Positions 45,444 through 58,377 are shown, numbered from the stretch's first letter. The stretch is DNA of 64,000 bases from Coprinellus micaceus (GCA_951394405.1 OX596338.1:3224001-3288000), one strand, 5' to 3'. The notes: generated by a model not told the origin, from the sequence alone. Made by a program: numbers and translations.

Positions 45444-48410
45444 ATGAACGGCGACACCAGGTCAGAACCTCTCTCAATCGAGGTCCTGCTCAAGAAGCAG
45501 AAGGAAGAGAAGGAGGCTGCGTCCAAGGTCCGTGCCCTCACATTCTCTCCATCTACAACCATCCTCATTTCACTCTACGTGTGTGGTAACAGCCCAAATT
45601 CCTTACGAAAGAACAGCGAGCCCAGCTCGCCATCGAACGGCGGTCGAAGGAGATCAAGGAAGAGAAGGAGCGCGATGAATCGAAGAGGAAGGAACGGGAG
45701 GTTCTGGAACGTGAGGCTGGAGAGCTCGAGAGGCAGCATGGTCAACAATACCACGGCGGCCATCATGGTGGGCAGCATGGTGGTGGGCATGGGGGACGAT
45801 ATGGTGGGAGATGTGAGTTGTTTCGTTCCCATTCCTTTTGGTTCTCATTAGTCTTTCTTCCTTCCTTCCTAACCCTCGTTCCTTCCTTCTCTCTTATTCG
45901 CGTCTACTTATACGTGTACTGACTGTATTGCACAGATGACGACAGGGATAATAGAGGCTACGATCGTAACGACAGGGATGGTAGAGACGGGGGCCGACAC
46001 GGTGGACGACGAGACTACAACCGCGGCGGGGGCGACCGTCGAGACGACAGACGCAACGGCCCTCCACCACCCAGTGGCCCTTCTCGAGGGGGCGAGAGTT
46101 ACCAAAACGTCCCTACCGGCCCTCGAGCTGACCGCAGCAGAGGTGGCCCTGCTTCCTCCTCCATGCCCCCTCCCCCTCCACCCTCAGGCGCCCCGGCCCC
46201 GGCCCTAGGCTCCACCCCGCTAGCGGACGCTTCCTCAGAGTTCGTCCCAGCACTGACAGACAACGACCTAACGGCTATCCGCTCTCGGTACCTCGGCGTC
46301 GACAAGAAGAAGCGCAAGATCCGGAAGATGAACGATCGGAAGTTCGTGTTTGACTGGGACGCGCAGGACGATACGCTAGCTGAAGACTCCTTGGCTGCCG
46401 TGGGGTCCAACAGGCAAGGTGCGCTTGTTGCGTTTGGGAGGGGGCATATTGCGGGTATGGATGACTACGGTGGTGCGCCTCCCCCTGCGCGGAATACAGG
46501 TTCGAAGGGGTCCGGTGGTGGCGGAGGCGGCGGCGGCCCAGGGGAGCCTACGCACCTTGCGGACGCGATGGAACGGAGGAAGGCGTTGAAACAGGGGTAC
46601 GATGATAGGCATTGGACGGAGAAGCCGCTGGAGGAGATGAAGGAGAGGGATTGGAGGATCTTTAGGGAGGATTTCAGTATCAGTGCGCGTGGGGGTAATA
46701 TTCCCCACCCGTTGAGGAGCTGGGAGGAGAGCGATATTCCGAAGACGCTGTTGGAGTGTATCGAGAAGATTGGGTATAAGGAGCCGAGTCCTATCCAGAG
46801 GCAGGCCATCCCGATTGGGTTGCAGAGCAGGGATATTATTGGCATCGCTGAGACGGGTAAGTGCTACCTTCCTGTCTTCCTTCTATTCTTACGACTCGGA
46901 GAGGAGGAAAGAACTTGAAGGAAGCGGCTATGTGCGATAGGCTAACTTTGGTTCCGTTACCTAGGTTCCGGTAAAACTGCAGCCTTCGTCATACCGATGC
47001 TGGCTTTTATCGGCAAGCTGCCCATTTTCACAGACGAAAATAGGCATCTGGGTCCGCACGCGCTCATTTTAGCGCCCACGCGTGAACTGGCGCAGCAGAT
47101 TGAGAGCGAGGCCAAGAAGTTCGCGACGCCCCTCGGGTACAAGTGTGTTTCCATTGTCGGTGGTGTGAGTAATCCTTTATTCTTTTTGACGTCAGGGGCC
47201 TTTGCTAATGTGTAATATGTGCAGCGCGCGGTGGAGGAGCAACAGTTCAATTTGCGTGAGGGAGCGGAGATCATCATTGCGACGCCCGGTCGTTTGAAGG
47301 ATGTGTTGGAACGACATGTTTTGGTGTTGTCGCAATGTCGGTACATTGTTATGGACGAAGCCGACCGAATGGTCCACTTGGGATTCGAGGTCGACTTGAC
47401 TTTCATTTTGGATCAGTTGCCTATGGATGTGATGGAAGGTGAGGATGTCGAGCGGATGGATGTGGACGGGGAGACCAGGAAGGGGAGGACGAGGGTGACG
47501 ACATTATTCAGTGCAACGATGCCACCCGCGGTTGAGAGGTTGGCGAGGAAGTATCTGAAGAAGCCGGCGACGATCACGATTGGTGAGGCCGGACGAGCTG
47601 TGGATACTGTCGAGCAGAGAGTCGAGTTTGTTACTGGGGACGAGAAGAAGAAGTGGGTATTTCTTCATCCACATATTGGATGCCGACTGATTATTGTTTA
47701 TAGGCAGCGCGTGCTCGAGATTCTTAATAGCGGCCAATACCACTCACCCATCATCGTATTCGTCAACCAGAAGAAAACCGCGGATATGGTGGCGAAAGAT
47801 CTCTCTCGTGCCGGGTGGAGTACCTCCACGCTACACTCCGGCAAGAACCAGGAAGGACGAGAGGCGGCGCTGCAAGCCTTGCGGAGCGGGGAGGCGGATG
47901 TGTTGGTGGCTACTGACCTTGCAGGCCGTGGTATTGATGTGCAAGACGTGAGCCTGGTCATCAACTACCAGATGGCAGGGAGCATTGAGGCGTATGTGCA
48001 TCGCATTGGTGGGTGTTCCCTTCCGTTTCCAGGTGGTCGTGTGCGCACGTTTGTACTGACGACATGGACCCGTAGGCCGAACCGGACGGGCTGGCAAGCT
48101 TGGAACGGCTATTACATTCCTGACCAATGACGATGACGAGGTCATGTGGGTACCATTCTGGCTATTTTATGTTATTTTGCTGATGATTTATTCCGATTGC
48201 GCGATGGATTCTGGATGATTCCATCAGGTACGATCTCCGGCAAGGTGAGTCCCTTGCAGTATGTTTAGGGGGACGTTGCTGACGATGGGGACAGAAATTT
48301 CGAAGAGCCCCGTCTCGAAGGTGCCAGTGGAACTGGCGAAACACGAGGCGTCGCAGCACAGGGTGACACGGGACATGAAGCGAAAGCGGGATGGGGAAGA
48401 CGGGGGATAA
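45444..48410 (+). CDS. PRP28: PRP28, DEAD-box RNA helicase of the U5 snRNP
   Basis: It unwinds the U1-5' splice site pairing so that U6 can replace U1 during spliceosome activation. The N-terminus ([37 protein letters not shown]) and a long Arg/Gly/Asp-rich stretch precede [13 protein letters not shown] and the helicase core. Core motifs: [15 protein letters not shown] (Q motif), [35 protein letters not shown] in [11 protein letters not shown] in [34 protein letters not shown] and [11 protein letters not shown]. It ends [18 protein letters not shown]. Introns include a 17-nt exon at 48228-48244. The acidic insert between DEAD and SAT, and the overall order, match Prp28/DDX23. Confidence 0.95.
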
Positions 48411-48489
48411 GTAGCTTAGTAATATATCAAATGTGCCGAGAAACCGAATGCAAGCTTATCCCGGTTGAATGTCTTTCGTTGGCTAAGAT

Positions 48490-51178
48490 ATGCTCGCTGT
48501 TCCAGAGCACAGTTCCTCTAGATTCCGCTTTATCCGCCGCCCCTCCCTCTCCTCAATGCCAGACTCCTCGTCCTCGTCGTCCAGGCACGGGCCTCTCCAC
48601 GACTTCAAGCGCTTCTTCGGGCAGCACATCCCCCACCCCCACAACGACAACCGCGACGACAACACTGCCTCCGACGTCCCCCCACATCCCCACATCGAGC
48701 TCGCTCCCTGCGACGATCCCCGCAGCAAACCCTCCACCCCCTCCCCAACAGCGACCTCCCGTTCGCCGCCAGGGACCCCCAATCCCGACGCACTGCCCCG
48801 CAAGAAGCCTTCCAGCCGCTCAGTCTCCAGCAGCACACCCCACCAGCCCATTACCTCACTCCACGATGCCACACATGCACACCTCTCCAAAAAGTACGGC
48901 AAGTGGGGGAGGGTTCTGGGCAGCGGGGCCGGCGGCACCGTCCGCCTCATCAAGGGCTCGCAGAAGAGCGGCGGGATCATCTACGCCGTGAAGGAGTTTC
49001 GGCCTAAGCGTGCAGGCGAGTCGGAAAAGGAGTACCAGAAAAAGGTCACGGCAGAGTTTTGCGTGGGCTCGACGCTCAAGCATCCCAATATCATCGAGAC
49101 AGTCGATATCGTGCAGGATCACGGTCATTACTACGAGGTGTGTCCCCTGGGTGGCCTATCGTGTCTTATCTCATCTCCCCCAGGTCATGGAGTTTGCCCC
49201 TTACGACCTCTTCTCGGTGGTCATGTCCGGCAAAATGACTCGCCCCGAAATTTACTGCGTCTTCCGTCAAATTTGCGACGGCGTCGAGTACCTCCACGAA
49301 ATGGGACTGGCCCACCGCGATTTGAAACTCGACAACTGCGTCATGACCACCGAAAACGTCGTCAAGCTCATCGATTTCGGCACCGCCACTGTCTTCCATT
49401 ACCCAGGAAAGGCTCACACCCCAGCGACGGGCATCGTCGGTAGCGATCCCTACCTCGCCCCGGAGGTCCTCACCAGCGAAAAGTACGACCCACGAAAGAC
49501 TGATGTGTGGAGCGTCGCTATCATCTTCCTGTGCATGATCCTCAGGAGGTTCCCTTGGAAGATTCCGGACCCGAAAACGGACCCCAGCTTCAAGGCGTTT
49601 GTCAATGCCCACCCCGACCTCAGTCTCAAGCCAGAAAAGAAGAGGAGCATTGAGCCTGTCAGGGACCCCATCCGAAATTCGAGCGCCCCTTCCCCCATTG
49701 CAGAGAAGAGCTCCGTTACACTTGTACCGCGGGCCGTTACCAGTGGCCTACCAATCCCCCAAGCTCAGAACAGCATATCATCGACGGCTAGTAGCTCGCC
49801 AAGCAACGACTCATCAGAGACGACGTCGATTCTGTCCAACTCATCCGCCTCTGACGGTTCCGAGAGCACCGAGATTACCGACCCGCCCTCAAGGCTGGCC
49901 AGTACTGGATTCGGCGGGATTGGACTCACAAAGATGACAGACGAGCCGGAGTATATGCGGGACGGTAACGCAAACGCCAACAAGGCCCTCTTTGGGGGCA
50001 AGATAGTTGGCTCACCACCCGCGTCGCACAGCGTGATGACTCTCCCTCTTGGTGCCTTTGATGCGACCCAGCATCATCCGCTCACATTGCAGGACACCGA
50101 AAGTGGGAGCCAAGCTTCTCCGCCAGCATCTCCAAGAGACCCCGAGATGGATCCCAGCGTGCTCACGTTTGCTCGCCCTGGAGTTTCGACCGAGAGCTTA
50201 CCTCTGTTCATGGACGAGCTGCCCACCCCGCGCGGTCACCAGTACCGTCGCGGCGAGCCTGGAAGCCCGCGAATGCTCCATCGGAATACGCCTATTGGCC
50301 CTCCTCCTCCACTGATGCCTGGGCGTTCGGCGACTATGAACATTCTCCCGGATGACGCTTCTATCGCGAGGAAGTCTTGGCCCCCTCAGACTGTGGAGGA
50401 AGAGGCACAGGCTGTGGCCGCTGTTCTCAAAGTACCTGAAGACACCACTCTCGCCACCCATGACGCTACACCTACCCCCATCCCGTCTATCATTACACCC
50501 GAGGAATCCAACGCCACTCCTACACCTACGCCCACACCTGTTGAGCCTGTACCAGCGCCTCCTGTACTTGGCCCTGAGCCACCGCCATCCTCAAAAACGA
50601 TCTCTGCGGCTGCCAAGACCACCACCTCTCGTCGACGACAACGGTCAGATTCCGTGACCACTTTCCATGGAGGGGGAGCAGAGACGATCTTTCGTCTGCT
50701 TCCCCGCGAGACGCGGCCCGCGCTTCGGAGAATGTTGCATGTTGAACCTAGTGCTAGGTGTACTCTGACAGATCTTCTCAAAGGAAGGGGGAAGACCAGC
50801 GGGCTTCTATGCGGCTGTGATCTCGGTAAGACGAGGGATCAGAGGAGAAGGGAGACGGAGGATGCTGCTATAGCGAGCAGCGTCAGCCTTGTGCAGACCG
50901 TGACGGATTTGAACCAGCAGCAGCGGGAGGGAGACGACCTACTTCAGAGTCGGGCGGGCGGGAGATACAAGGGCAAGCAGATTAGCATCAGTGGGACGGA
51001 TTCGCCACCAAATGGTGTCGTGCATTGTCAAGATCACGACGAAGACACGGAGGACGAGGATGAAGGCGACGATTGGATAAGGAGCATCAACTCCTGCTCG
51101 ACACCCTGTCAATTACCGCAGCATATTCATGTCAAGGTACAGGTGGACGAGAAGACCACGAAGCGGAGATTCTTCTAA
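48490..51178 (+). CDS. Ser/Thr protein kinase, HAL5/NPR1-like
   Basis: This cytosolic protein kinase of about 880 residues resembles the fungal group that regulates plasma-membrane transporters and ion homeostasis (Hal4/Hal5/Npr1/Hrk1). A Ser/Pro-rich N-terminus leads into the kinase domain: [12 protein letters not shown] (Gly loop), [10 protein letters not shown] (ATP Lys), [28 protein letters not shown] (catalytic loop), [11 protein letters not shown] (DFG) and [13 protein letters not shown] (APE). An insertion of roughly 350-400 low-complexity residues rich in Ser, Pro and Thr interrupts the C-lobe. The last kinase helices then follow ([21 protein letters not shown]). One intron lies at YYE/VMEF. 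The start could alternatively be the ATG at 48556 (MPDSSSSS). Confidence 0.9.
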
Positions 51179-54100
51179 TCCACTCCCCTCCCGAGCGCCT
51201 TCTCTTTCCACAATCTCATCTACATCTACGATATTTATTTATTGTGTGCTTTATCTTCCCCCTTTCATGATGTCGTTATGTCCACGTCCCTTAGCCCTCG
51301 CTCTATCCCCCTGTCCGATTCACCCCGCTTGGATTAGCAACAGACACTATCTTCGACCTCTCTTATTACTTTAGATTTGTCTGTACTTTTCAACTCCCCC
51401 CTGCCTCACTATCGCCGTGTCACTTTTACCTATAACTTCCTTGAATCCTCCGTGACGAGGATACGAACGCGACGATGTTTTTATGTGGACGACGGTTCCG
51501 GAAGATATGATATGCCTCGTTACATTATTATCATGCTTTGGTCTGGTTGGATTCCCCTTTAGACGCTCGTACGTTTACTTCCTCCCTTTCGATCTTCCTC
51601 CACTGGAGTAGGTGGGTTTCTCCCTGTTTCGCCTCCACCGGAGTCTTCACTCCCCTCCATACCATCCTCCTTCTCTGGGACTCTTATACGTTCGCCCCCT
51701 TCGACTGCACCCGCCCTCAATCATCGGATTTCGTGGAATCTCATTCTATTTATCCTGCCGCTACGCTCGTCGAACCCCTGCTTTCGAGGTCACATACTCT
51801 ATGCTCCCCCTTCCCCTCCTCCTTTGTTGTGTGTACTTCCTAGTAGATACGACACGACCGTTCTCTTTTATTTGTTCGTTTAGCTGGTAGTATTCGACTA
51901 CCCAGGTAGCTCGCTATCGAGCTATCTGCTAGGGGAGATGTAACGTGCTGGTATGTACTCGACCAGATTGTATCTTAAAATATGAATGTGCTTCTATACT
52001 ATTATCGTCTCTTTTCTCGGATCCTACGTCACTTTAGCGCTCGTTGCCTCGACTCCCTCCGAGATACGATTAAACTCCACTTCGTGACGGGCCCCCCCCT
52101 ATCAAACGCCCGAGTAGACTTGAGGAGCTTGGCTCCACCCGAACACCTAGTTTCGTATTCAAATTCGCAGAGCCGCAAGCACTTGAATTTCGCCTCGACC
52201 ACATGCACATTCTTGGGCGCTTGGGCGGCGCTTCCACGAGATGGCGCATATGGCTCGCCATACCTCCAAGCCCGCTTCCGATTCTACGATAATACAGTCA
52301 AGTTTTCCTTGGCAAAAGGGCGGTGCACTTAAGCTAACTTTGCTCTTTCCATCTTTGTTCTGCATTTCTTGAGTGTGGGACGTTCTTGGGGTTGGAATGC
52401 CGTAAAGGTTGGTGCAATGCGCGTGCTCGCGCTGGTCAGAAGGTTTAAATCGTTGTCAAAATGCTCGTATTTGCGAGTGTGACGTGGGCTTCTAGGTATG
52501 TGCTAGACGCGACGGAGGGGCTCCTTGTCCCCGCAGACCATCATTAGCGCAAGTCCCATGATATCCAAATTTACATTACGCCTCGATATCGAACGTGCAA
52601 CACCCTTGGCCCATCGCCACCGCCAGTGCTCGCCACAACAATGCACAACGTCTCCGTCGTCCACGTTCCCTTCAGGGTCCTACATACCTCCCTCGCCTCG
52701 AGGCCCGTATCCTCGTGAAGCTTACCTCGTAACCTACTCATAATCGAGGGCGAGGATCCGAGTCTGATAAGAGTTTTAGAGTTGTGGGTAGTCGATCAGA
52801 ATTCAATTTTCGAGGGTCAGAGTGCGGTAAGTAGTACGTACGAGGAGGGGCGTGTCGCGAAGTCACGCCTGCAGGCTTTCGCGGACCTTCATTGGTCTCC
52901 GCAGCCGCAGTCAGAGGTCACAACGATGGCGGTGGCTGGTCGTGGCTAGGAGTGTCAGAGTGGAGTGGGTCCTTGGGGCAGGTGAACGGCTCTTCCAAAG
53001 ATAACAAAAATACTAGAACGTACGTACAGATCCAGGCCCAGATACGCCGCGGCGAGGAAGGGCGGCTTGCCTTGAGCTTTGTCCACAAGGGGCCACAAGG
53101 TCACAGGTACGAGAGGCTCGCGAAGGGCTGAGAAAGGCACAAGAGGAGAAACGCAATCATAATCCCGCGATTCGATGACGCCTGGATGATGCACGACAAT
53201 CCCATGTCCAACGCGCGCTCACCTCGGAGGAAAGCTGCTTGAGAGCCGCCACAAGTAGCGGCGGAGACAAAAACAGATAAGTCAGATATCAGCCGCAGGG
53301 TGCGGCGCACCCGCTACGCTGCTCTAGGCTTACGAGACCTCGCAAGACGCCCGTGGAGCACATGTCCCTGGGTAGAGGCTTTGTAAAAATATCAGAACGG
53401 TTATTGTGACCCTGTGTGAGCGAGATTATCTTCGGTGATATGTGCGAGATAACCAAGTTCACTCACAAGTCTATCGGACCGTTTTAGACCGAGGGGCGGA
53501 TGGTCGCGTGCGCAGGGGTAAAGAAATAGGGATACATTCACCCATCACAAACATGCGAATTTCCAGTTATTGGGATCCCGTGAAATGTTGTTTCCCGATC
53601 TTGTGCTCGTTCGTCAGGGGCATGTGGTCCCTCGGAGGGCTTTTCCGACGAGCTGGCGGACTGCAAGTCGCTAGAACATCGAGCATGCCATCGGCGGTGG
53701 AAGGGCCACTTCCACCATCGACGACGGGCTGGGTCGGATTAGAGTTTGTTTCGAAAAGCAAAAGATAAGATCCAGAATGAATGAATTTATTACTTGTACG
53801 GTCTTCTTCGCTATGGAGCAGTATGGAGCCCAAGTGTCGGGGGCGCTTAGCATTTAACGTCCAAGCGTTTGGGGTACCTAACGTCAGTCAACACCCACTA
53901 GAGGGCCTCCCCTTCCTAAAAGCACTTGGTCCATAAATTATTACCGGTGCGAAAAAAAATAGCCACTGAAACACATACTCACACAGAAGACCGAGCAGGA
54001 CCGATATCAGGCCAACAAGTCGTCTTCTCCAAGTAGCCTATTACTGCTATTGGTTAGGGGGACGGGATAAGACCCTAAGATGAACTGTCAAACACCCACC

Positions 54101-55054
54101 GAACCTTGTAATTGCTTTTCTATTGCCGCCACAGCGCGATCCCAATCGCGTTAGGACAAGGACACGTTTGTAACCCCCATTTTGCGAATTAGCACCCGCT
54201 CGATCGAGGGAGAAAGGCACCACGGCAATATCGCTTGCGCCTGTTACACGATAGTCGCACTTCATCTCCGTAGATGGGTTGTGGCAGAGACTGTTCGTAT
54301 CATAACGGGGTAAAACGAGGGCACGAAAGACAGGGTGGATTACCGACACCCCCGGGATATGCGCGAAACTTTACCTGCGACAATCACTCTTGGGCGTTGA
54401 AACACCCACTCTCAGTCCTCCAGATCATCATCATCCCCAGTTCTTCCTTCCCGCGACGAGTACGCCCTCAATTCGATTCGAAGAAAACCCAATTGGTCGA
54501 TTAACCAATTAGCTCGTTCCCGCTGTATCCGTCCGATCGGCGACAACAAGCCTTTTCAACAGAGTCGAGAAGGCTTCTTCCAAGTTCACGTTCATCGCGG
54601 GATCGTACTTCCATATCGAAAATAAAATTCCGTCAAAGACCACGAAAAACGAAACAGTTGATTGGGACACTGGGAAAAGTAAACGGAAATCATGTTAATG
54701 AAAAGAAGGATAGATGAGATGGATAGACGGCATCGCGCACCTGCCACCAAGCAATTGTCGAACGAAGAGGTCCCGAGAGAAACTGTCAGTTGTTTGCGAT
54801 CGAATGATACTGTAAAGAGGTTGAGGGTCCTCTGCGATAGATGTGATCCTTACTCGGTGCCGTGATAGGTCGAGAAAGAGGGGTGCTTGCATCGAGCGAA
54901 CGACGATGTACCTTTTCGAAGGAAGGAAGAGAAGGCGTCCTCTCAGTGGGACTCACCTGAAGGTGACGACCGTCTGGCAAGGCTGCCTGTGAATGGAACC
55001 CCATACTAATATTACAGCAACAGATCACGCACTCGGGGGGTGGTCTGGTCGTAC
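51179..55054. other. 3.9-kb gene desert
   Basis: This is the longest non-coding stretch in the window. Its left 0.8 kb is pyrimidine-rich and probably includes the kinase 3' UTR. A short hairpin lies at 51907-51924 (TAGCTCG, four bases, CGAGCTA). A decayed Ty1/copia fragment lies at about 53289-53460. The right end, next to YOS9, may be its 3' UTR, including a possible alternative terminal exon at about 54955-55001. I find no intact gene. Confidence 0.45.
53289..53460 (-). mobile_element. Relict of a Ty1/copia polyprotein (RNase H C-terminal end)
   Basis: On the minus strand one frame reads HISPKIISLTQGHNNRSDIF then TKPLPRDMCSTGVLRG before a stop at 53289. The phrase ADIFTKPLPRD (here SDIFTKPLPRD) is the characteristic end of copia-type reverse transcriptase/RNase H polyproteins. 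I see no intact RT, integrase or LTR pair around it, so this is a truncated, non-functional remnant. Confidence 0.55.
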
Positions 55055-57201
55055 CTACAACTCTAAATGCTCTTGCAGGATTTTCTGGAGGCGACCTTTG
55101 GACTTGGGTTGCGAGCCAGAGGATGCTTCCTCCTTCTCTTCTGCTTTACCCTTCGCCTTCGAATCCTTGTCGCCCGTTGAACCCTTCTTAACCTGGTTCT
55201 TCCCCGCGGCTACCCCTCCACGAACATCGACACCAGCCGCCTGCAGTGCCTCGAGGATCCTCTGTTGCTGAGGCGGCAGTTCCACCTGAGCGATCTCTTC
55301 TGGATTAATGAACTCGACGATGACCTCCCCAGCTTCGATCGCCTCCTTGAGAGAGTTGGTGGAGTCGTCGTCGCCTTCTGAAGACCCAGCCAACATGGAT
55401 TCGAGAGCGTTCTTGAGAAGCTGGTTGACCAAATCGTCTTTAGACAGGGTCTTCCCAGACGACGACGAAGGCGACTCTGTTGACGGGTTCTTCTCTTTAG
55501 GCAGGGGCGGGGGAAGCACCGTCTTTGGTCGAACGAATTTGAAGGGCTGGTCAGAGATGATCTTGGGCATGGCTACTTTCTCTGCAGGCAATGCATTCAC
55601 AACCTCCCGGCAGCGAATGACCGAGTTCTCGCTCGAATCGCGACGCGACCTGAAGCCTGGTTCGCCACACAAGCGTGGAGTGTGGATTACGAGCACGTAG
55701 GAGCATGTTTTGGCTTCCTTCACGAACAAGATGTGATCAGTCATCACCATCGAGCAGTGGAACTGTTAATCGGTTGTCATGAAGAATTATGTTAGTGCCG
55801 TCCTTGATTATTCCGAGGGAAGAAAATTGGGGGTGCCAGAGAATCAGAAGGGATGAGTAGAAGGAAGATTAACGACAAAATATCAAGGGCAAAAAGGTAC
55901 CGTCCAAACGGGAACAAAAAGCAAGAAACAAGTGTTCATGAGGGGGCCAGGACAACGTACCTGCACTTCGACTTCTCTGGGTTTCCCAGTCTTGTCACAT
56001 GTGGTTCCGTCTCCCCACCGCTGGACAAGGTAACGAGAGCCCGCGTTCCGAGCGAGCTCTAGATTGGCAGCTTGGGCATTCCTCTCAGCAACGGTCAGAT
56101 CCGCTCCAGTGTCCTCAGCTGATCTCGGTGCCCGTCCCAACGTGTAAGATTCCCACTGTCAATAGATAATTGGCGCGACAGTTAGTATAGATAATAAAGC
56201 GAAAACGAAAGCAGGAAATCTCACATCTGGATCTTCCTCTGGCTGGTACGTGCCTGCTAGAAAGAAAGGCGTAATGTCAGTGATAACATTTTTCATATTG
56301 GGATAACCCCGTAAAATGAGACGAGAGTTTTTGGCAAAGAACATAGTTTAATCGGTGCCAAGCCAAAGCGGCCAGACGACTGGGCCCTTGAGAAGGTGAA
56401 TCGGAGAGCTCTAAAGGCTGAGAAGCTGTGATACACGGCGGAGAAGGATGGGATAAAGCGTGGTGGACCATCGGTGTCGAATTTCAACCGAGAATAATTC
56501 GAGGGATGGCGCAACGGACCTGGTAATCGGGACACGGACTGCGCCAACTCTCGAAACTGGCGGATCTGCTCATTATGGCAGTACGAGTATGTGAACCAAC
56601 CCTGGCGATGCTGGGATGTGATGATAATATGAAAACCGAGTCCACATATAGAGAATAAAGGACGTACGTAAATGCATGTTCCGGATAGCGGCTGCAGCAG
56701 AGACCAGCTTCTTGCGGGAGTGGCATCAGCCTCCGCCTCCGCTTCCTCCTGCCGGGTAGATGGAGCATCCGGGGGTTTGGGTATGTAGCAGATGTACGAG
56801 TCTTTGGACCCCATTTTCATCTGCTCGAGGGTATAGTTTGCCGCAGCAAATGACCTGGACTAGACGCATATGCCCGGTCAGTGTGACTAAACACACGTAT
56901 TCCAGAAACGCACACCGACATCTGTTGCCTGCGTGTCAGCTGGCGTGTCACCGGAGCCGATTTCCTTGCGTCTCTGCGGTACATGGGACACGTCGTCCTT
57001 CCAGGGCTGGTCGAGAAACTCGAGCTCGCCCCCGCGCAGGCCATGGGCGAGCCATTGCTCGGCGGTCTGGTTGAGGACGGGCTGGTCGTTGAGGAAGGCG
57101 ACGGCGAACTTGGGGAGGGCGTGGGTGTCCTCTGGGAGGGAATGAATCCTGGAACGGACGGCTGGGGCGAGGAGGAGGAAGAGGATGGACGTCGAGAACA
57201 T
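55055..57201 (-). CDS. YOS9/OS-9-like ER lectin of ER-associated degradation
   Basis: This is an ER-lumen lectin that recognises trimmed mannose on misfolded glycoproteins and hands them to the Hrd1 ubiquitin ligase. The start at 57201 (MFSTSILFLLLAPAVRS) gives a clear signal peptide. The MRH domain is spread over several exons: YICYIPKPP, LLQPLSGTCIYYRQGWFTYS, YCHNEQIRQFRE, AGTYQPEEDPD, SRYLVQRWGDGTTCDKTG, REVEVQFHCS and ETCSYVLVIHTPRLC-like (AKTCSYVLVIHTPRLC here). The C-terminal third is acidic, then Lys-rich. It ends EHLEL, a divergent relative of the HDEL retrieval tag. The total is about 530 residues. An alternative terminal splice could replace this end (see findings). Confidence 0.88.
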
Positions 57202-57722
57202 GGCAGAGACACGCGCCACGACGCCTAATAATGCTATATTAAATCGTATTTCTGTTGGAAAGCGAGCTGATCGGAGTTTGAAGCGGCATCACACGCGGCT
57301 GATGGGTTGGGAGTCCGCGGGACCAATCGGCGGGGTCGAGCAGGATCTGCGGTGTCTCTCTTGGGCGTGGGCGGGGCGTCGGGGGATGAGGTCGCCGGTC
57401 CGGGGCGAGGGCGGGAGCGGGGAGGGGAAATGGCCGGGCGCAATATTGGCTGTCAGGGGCCCTGCTCCCCGCTTTCGCGCAAATCAGGAGGCATTACGAA
57501 ATCAGGGGCTTTCCCTGGCGACTTTTTTATTATTATCAGTGCAATCTTCCTGTTGGTAAGGTATACACAATACATTTATGCTATATACGGCATACAGAAA
57601 TTCATTAAAGCCGATAGCGAGGTTCCCCAGTCTTCCTTCCTCGCTCTCCTCGTCCACCCTCCCACTCCCTCCTCTCCCCACCACCACCACCACCCCCTGC
57701 CCTCCGCGGCACCGTCGCCGCC
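57202..57722. other. Divergent promoter of YOS9 and the AT-hook gene
   Basis: A 521-bp GC-rich gap with no coding exon. The part nearest the AT-hook gene contains an AT-rich block (about 57520-57610) and then a pyrimidine-rich leader ending in CGCCGCC before the ATG. Confidence 0.45.
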
Positions 57723-58377
57723 ATGTCCTCCCCCACGTCCCGCGATCAACACGTCGATGACGAGGACAAGAGCCCCATCGACGAGCTCGACGAGAACCAG
57801 GCTTCCGAGAACGCAGAACCAGGTCAGCCCACGTTCGCTTCCGCCCTCTGACCCCCTCCCAGCCATCTCTGCCCCCCGCGACACGTCCTCCACCCATCGA
57901 TACCACGCGATAGACCCCGTTTGCTCATTTCACGAATTTCGCCGTATTTCGCATCTACAGGTTCCTCAACCACCCCCGCTCCGGCAAAGCGAGGTCGCGG
58001 CCGGCCCAAGGGCAGCAAGAACAAGAAGGGCTCCGCGGCCACTTCTGCCCCCGCCGCCACCACCACTACTACCCCCAAGAAGAGAGGGAGGCCTCCCAAG
58101 GTACGTATCTTGCCCATTTCGGAGAGAATATTGCCATTATCCCCAGAGGCACCGCGTGCGTCATGGTGATCGTGATCGACTAACCCTTGCTCTTCCTCAG
58201 CCCAAGCCTGAGGAGACAGGAGAGGAACCTCCGAAGAAGCGGCCTCGCGGTCGCCCACCCAAGAATCCCAAACCCGTTCCGGGACCAAGCACCGATGCCG
58301 CAGAGTCTTCAGAGCCTCCGGTAAAGCGAAAACGGGGTCGTCCACCAAAGAACCCCAAGCCTAACTCCGACTCCTAA
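57723..58377 (+). CDS. Small AT-hook DNA-binding protein (HMGA-like)
   Basis: Three exons encode about 155 residues starting MSSPTSRDQHVDDEDKSP. The first exon is acidic. The second carries AT-hooks RGRGRPKG and KKRGRPPK. The third carries KKRPRGRPPK and KRKRGRPPK, giving four hooks in all. The sequence ends PNPKPNSDS-like (KNPKPNSDS here). Each hook has the G-R-P core that inserts into the minor groove of AT-rich DNA. No other domain is present, so the protein resembles an HMGA-type architectural chromatin protein, presumably nuclear. The acidic N-terminus and basic, Pro-rich remainder support this. Both introns keep frame. Confidence 0.85.

Noticed and set aside
53567..53853. Minus-strand frame ending in HFTGSQ as further copia sequence
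   Set aside because: Apart from its position beside the copia relict it shows no conserved integrase or RT motif, so I did not extend the element into it.
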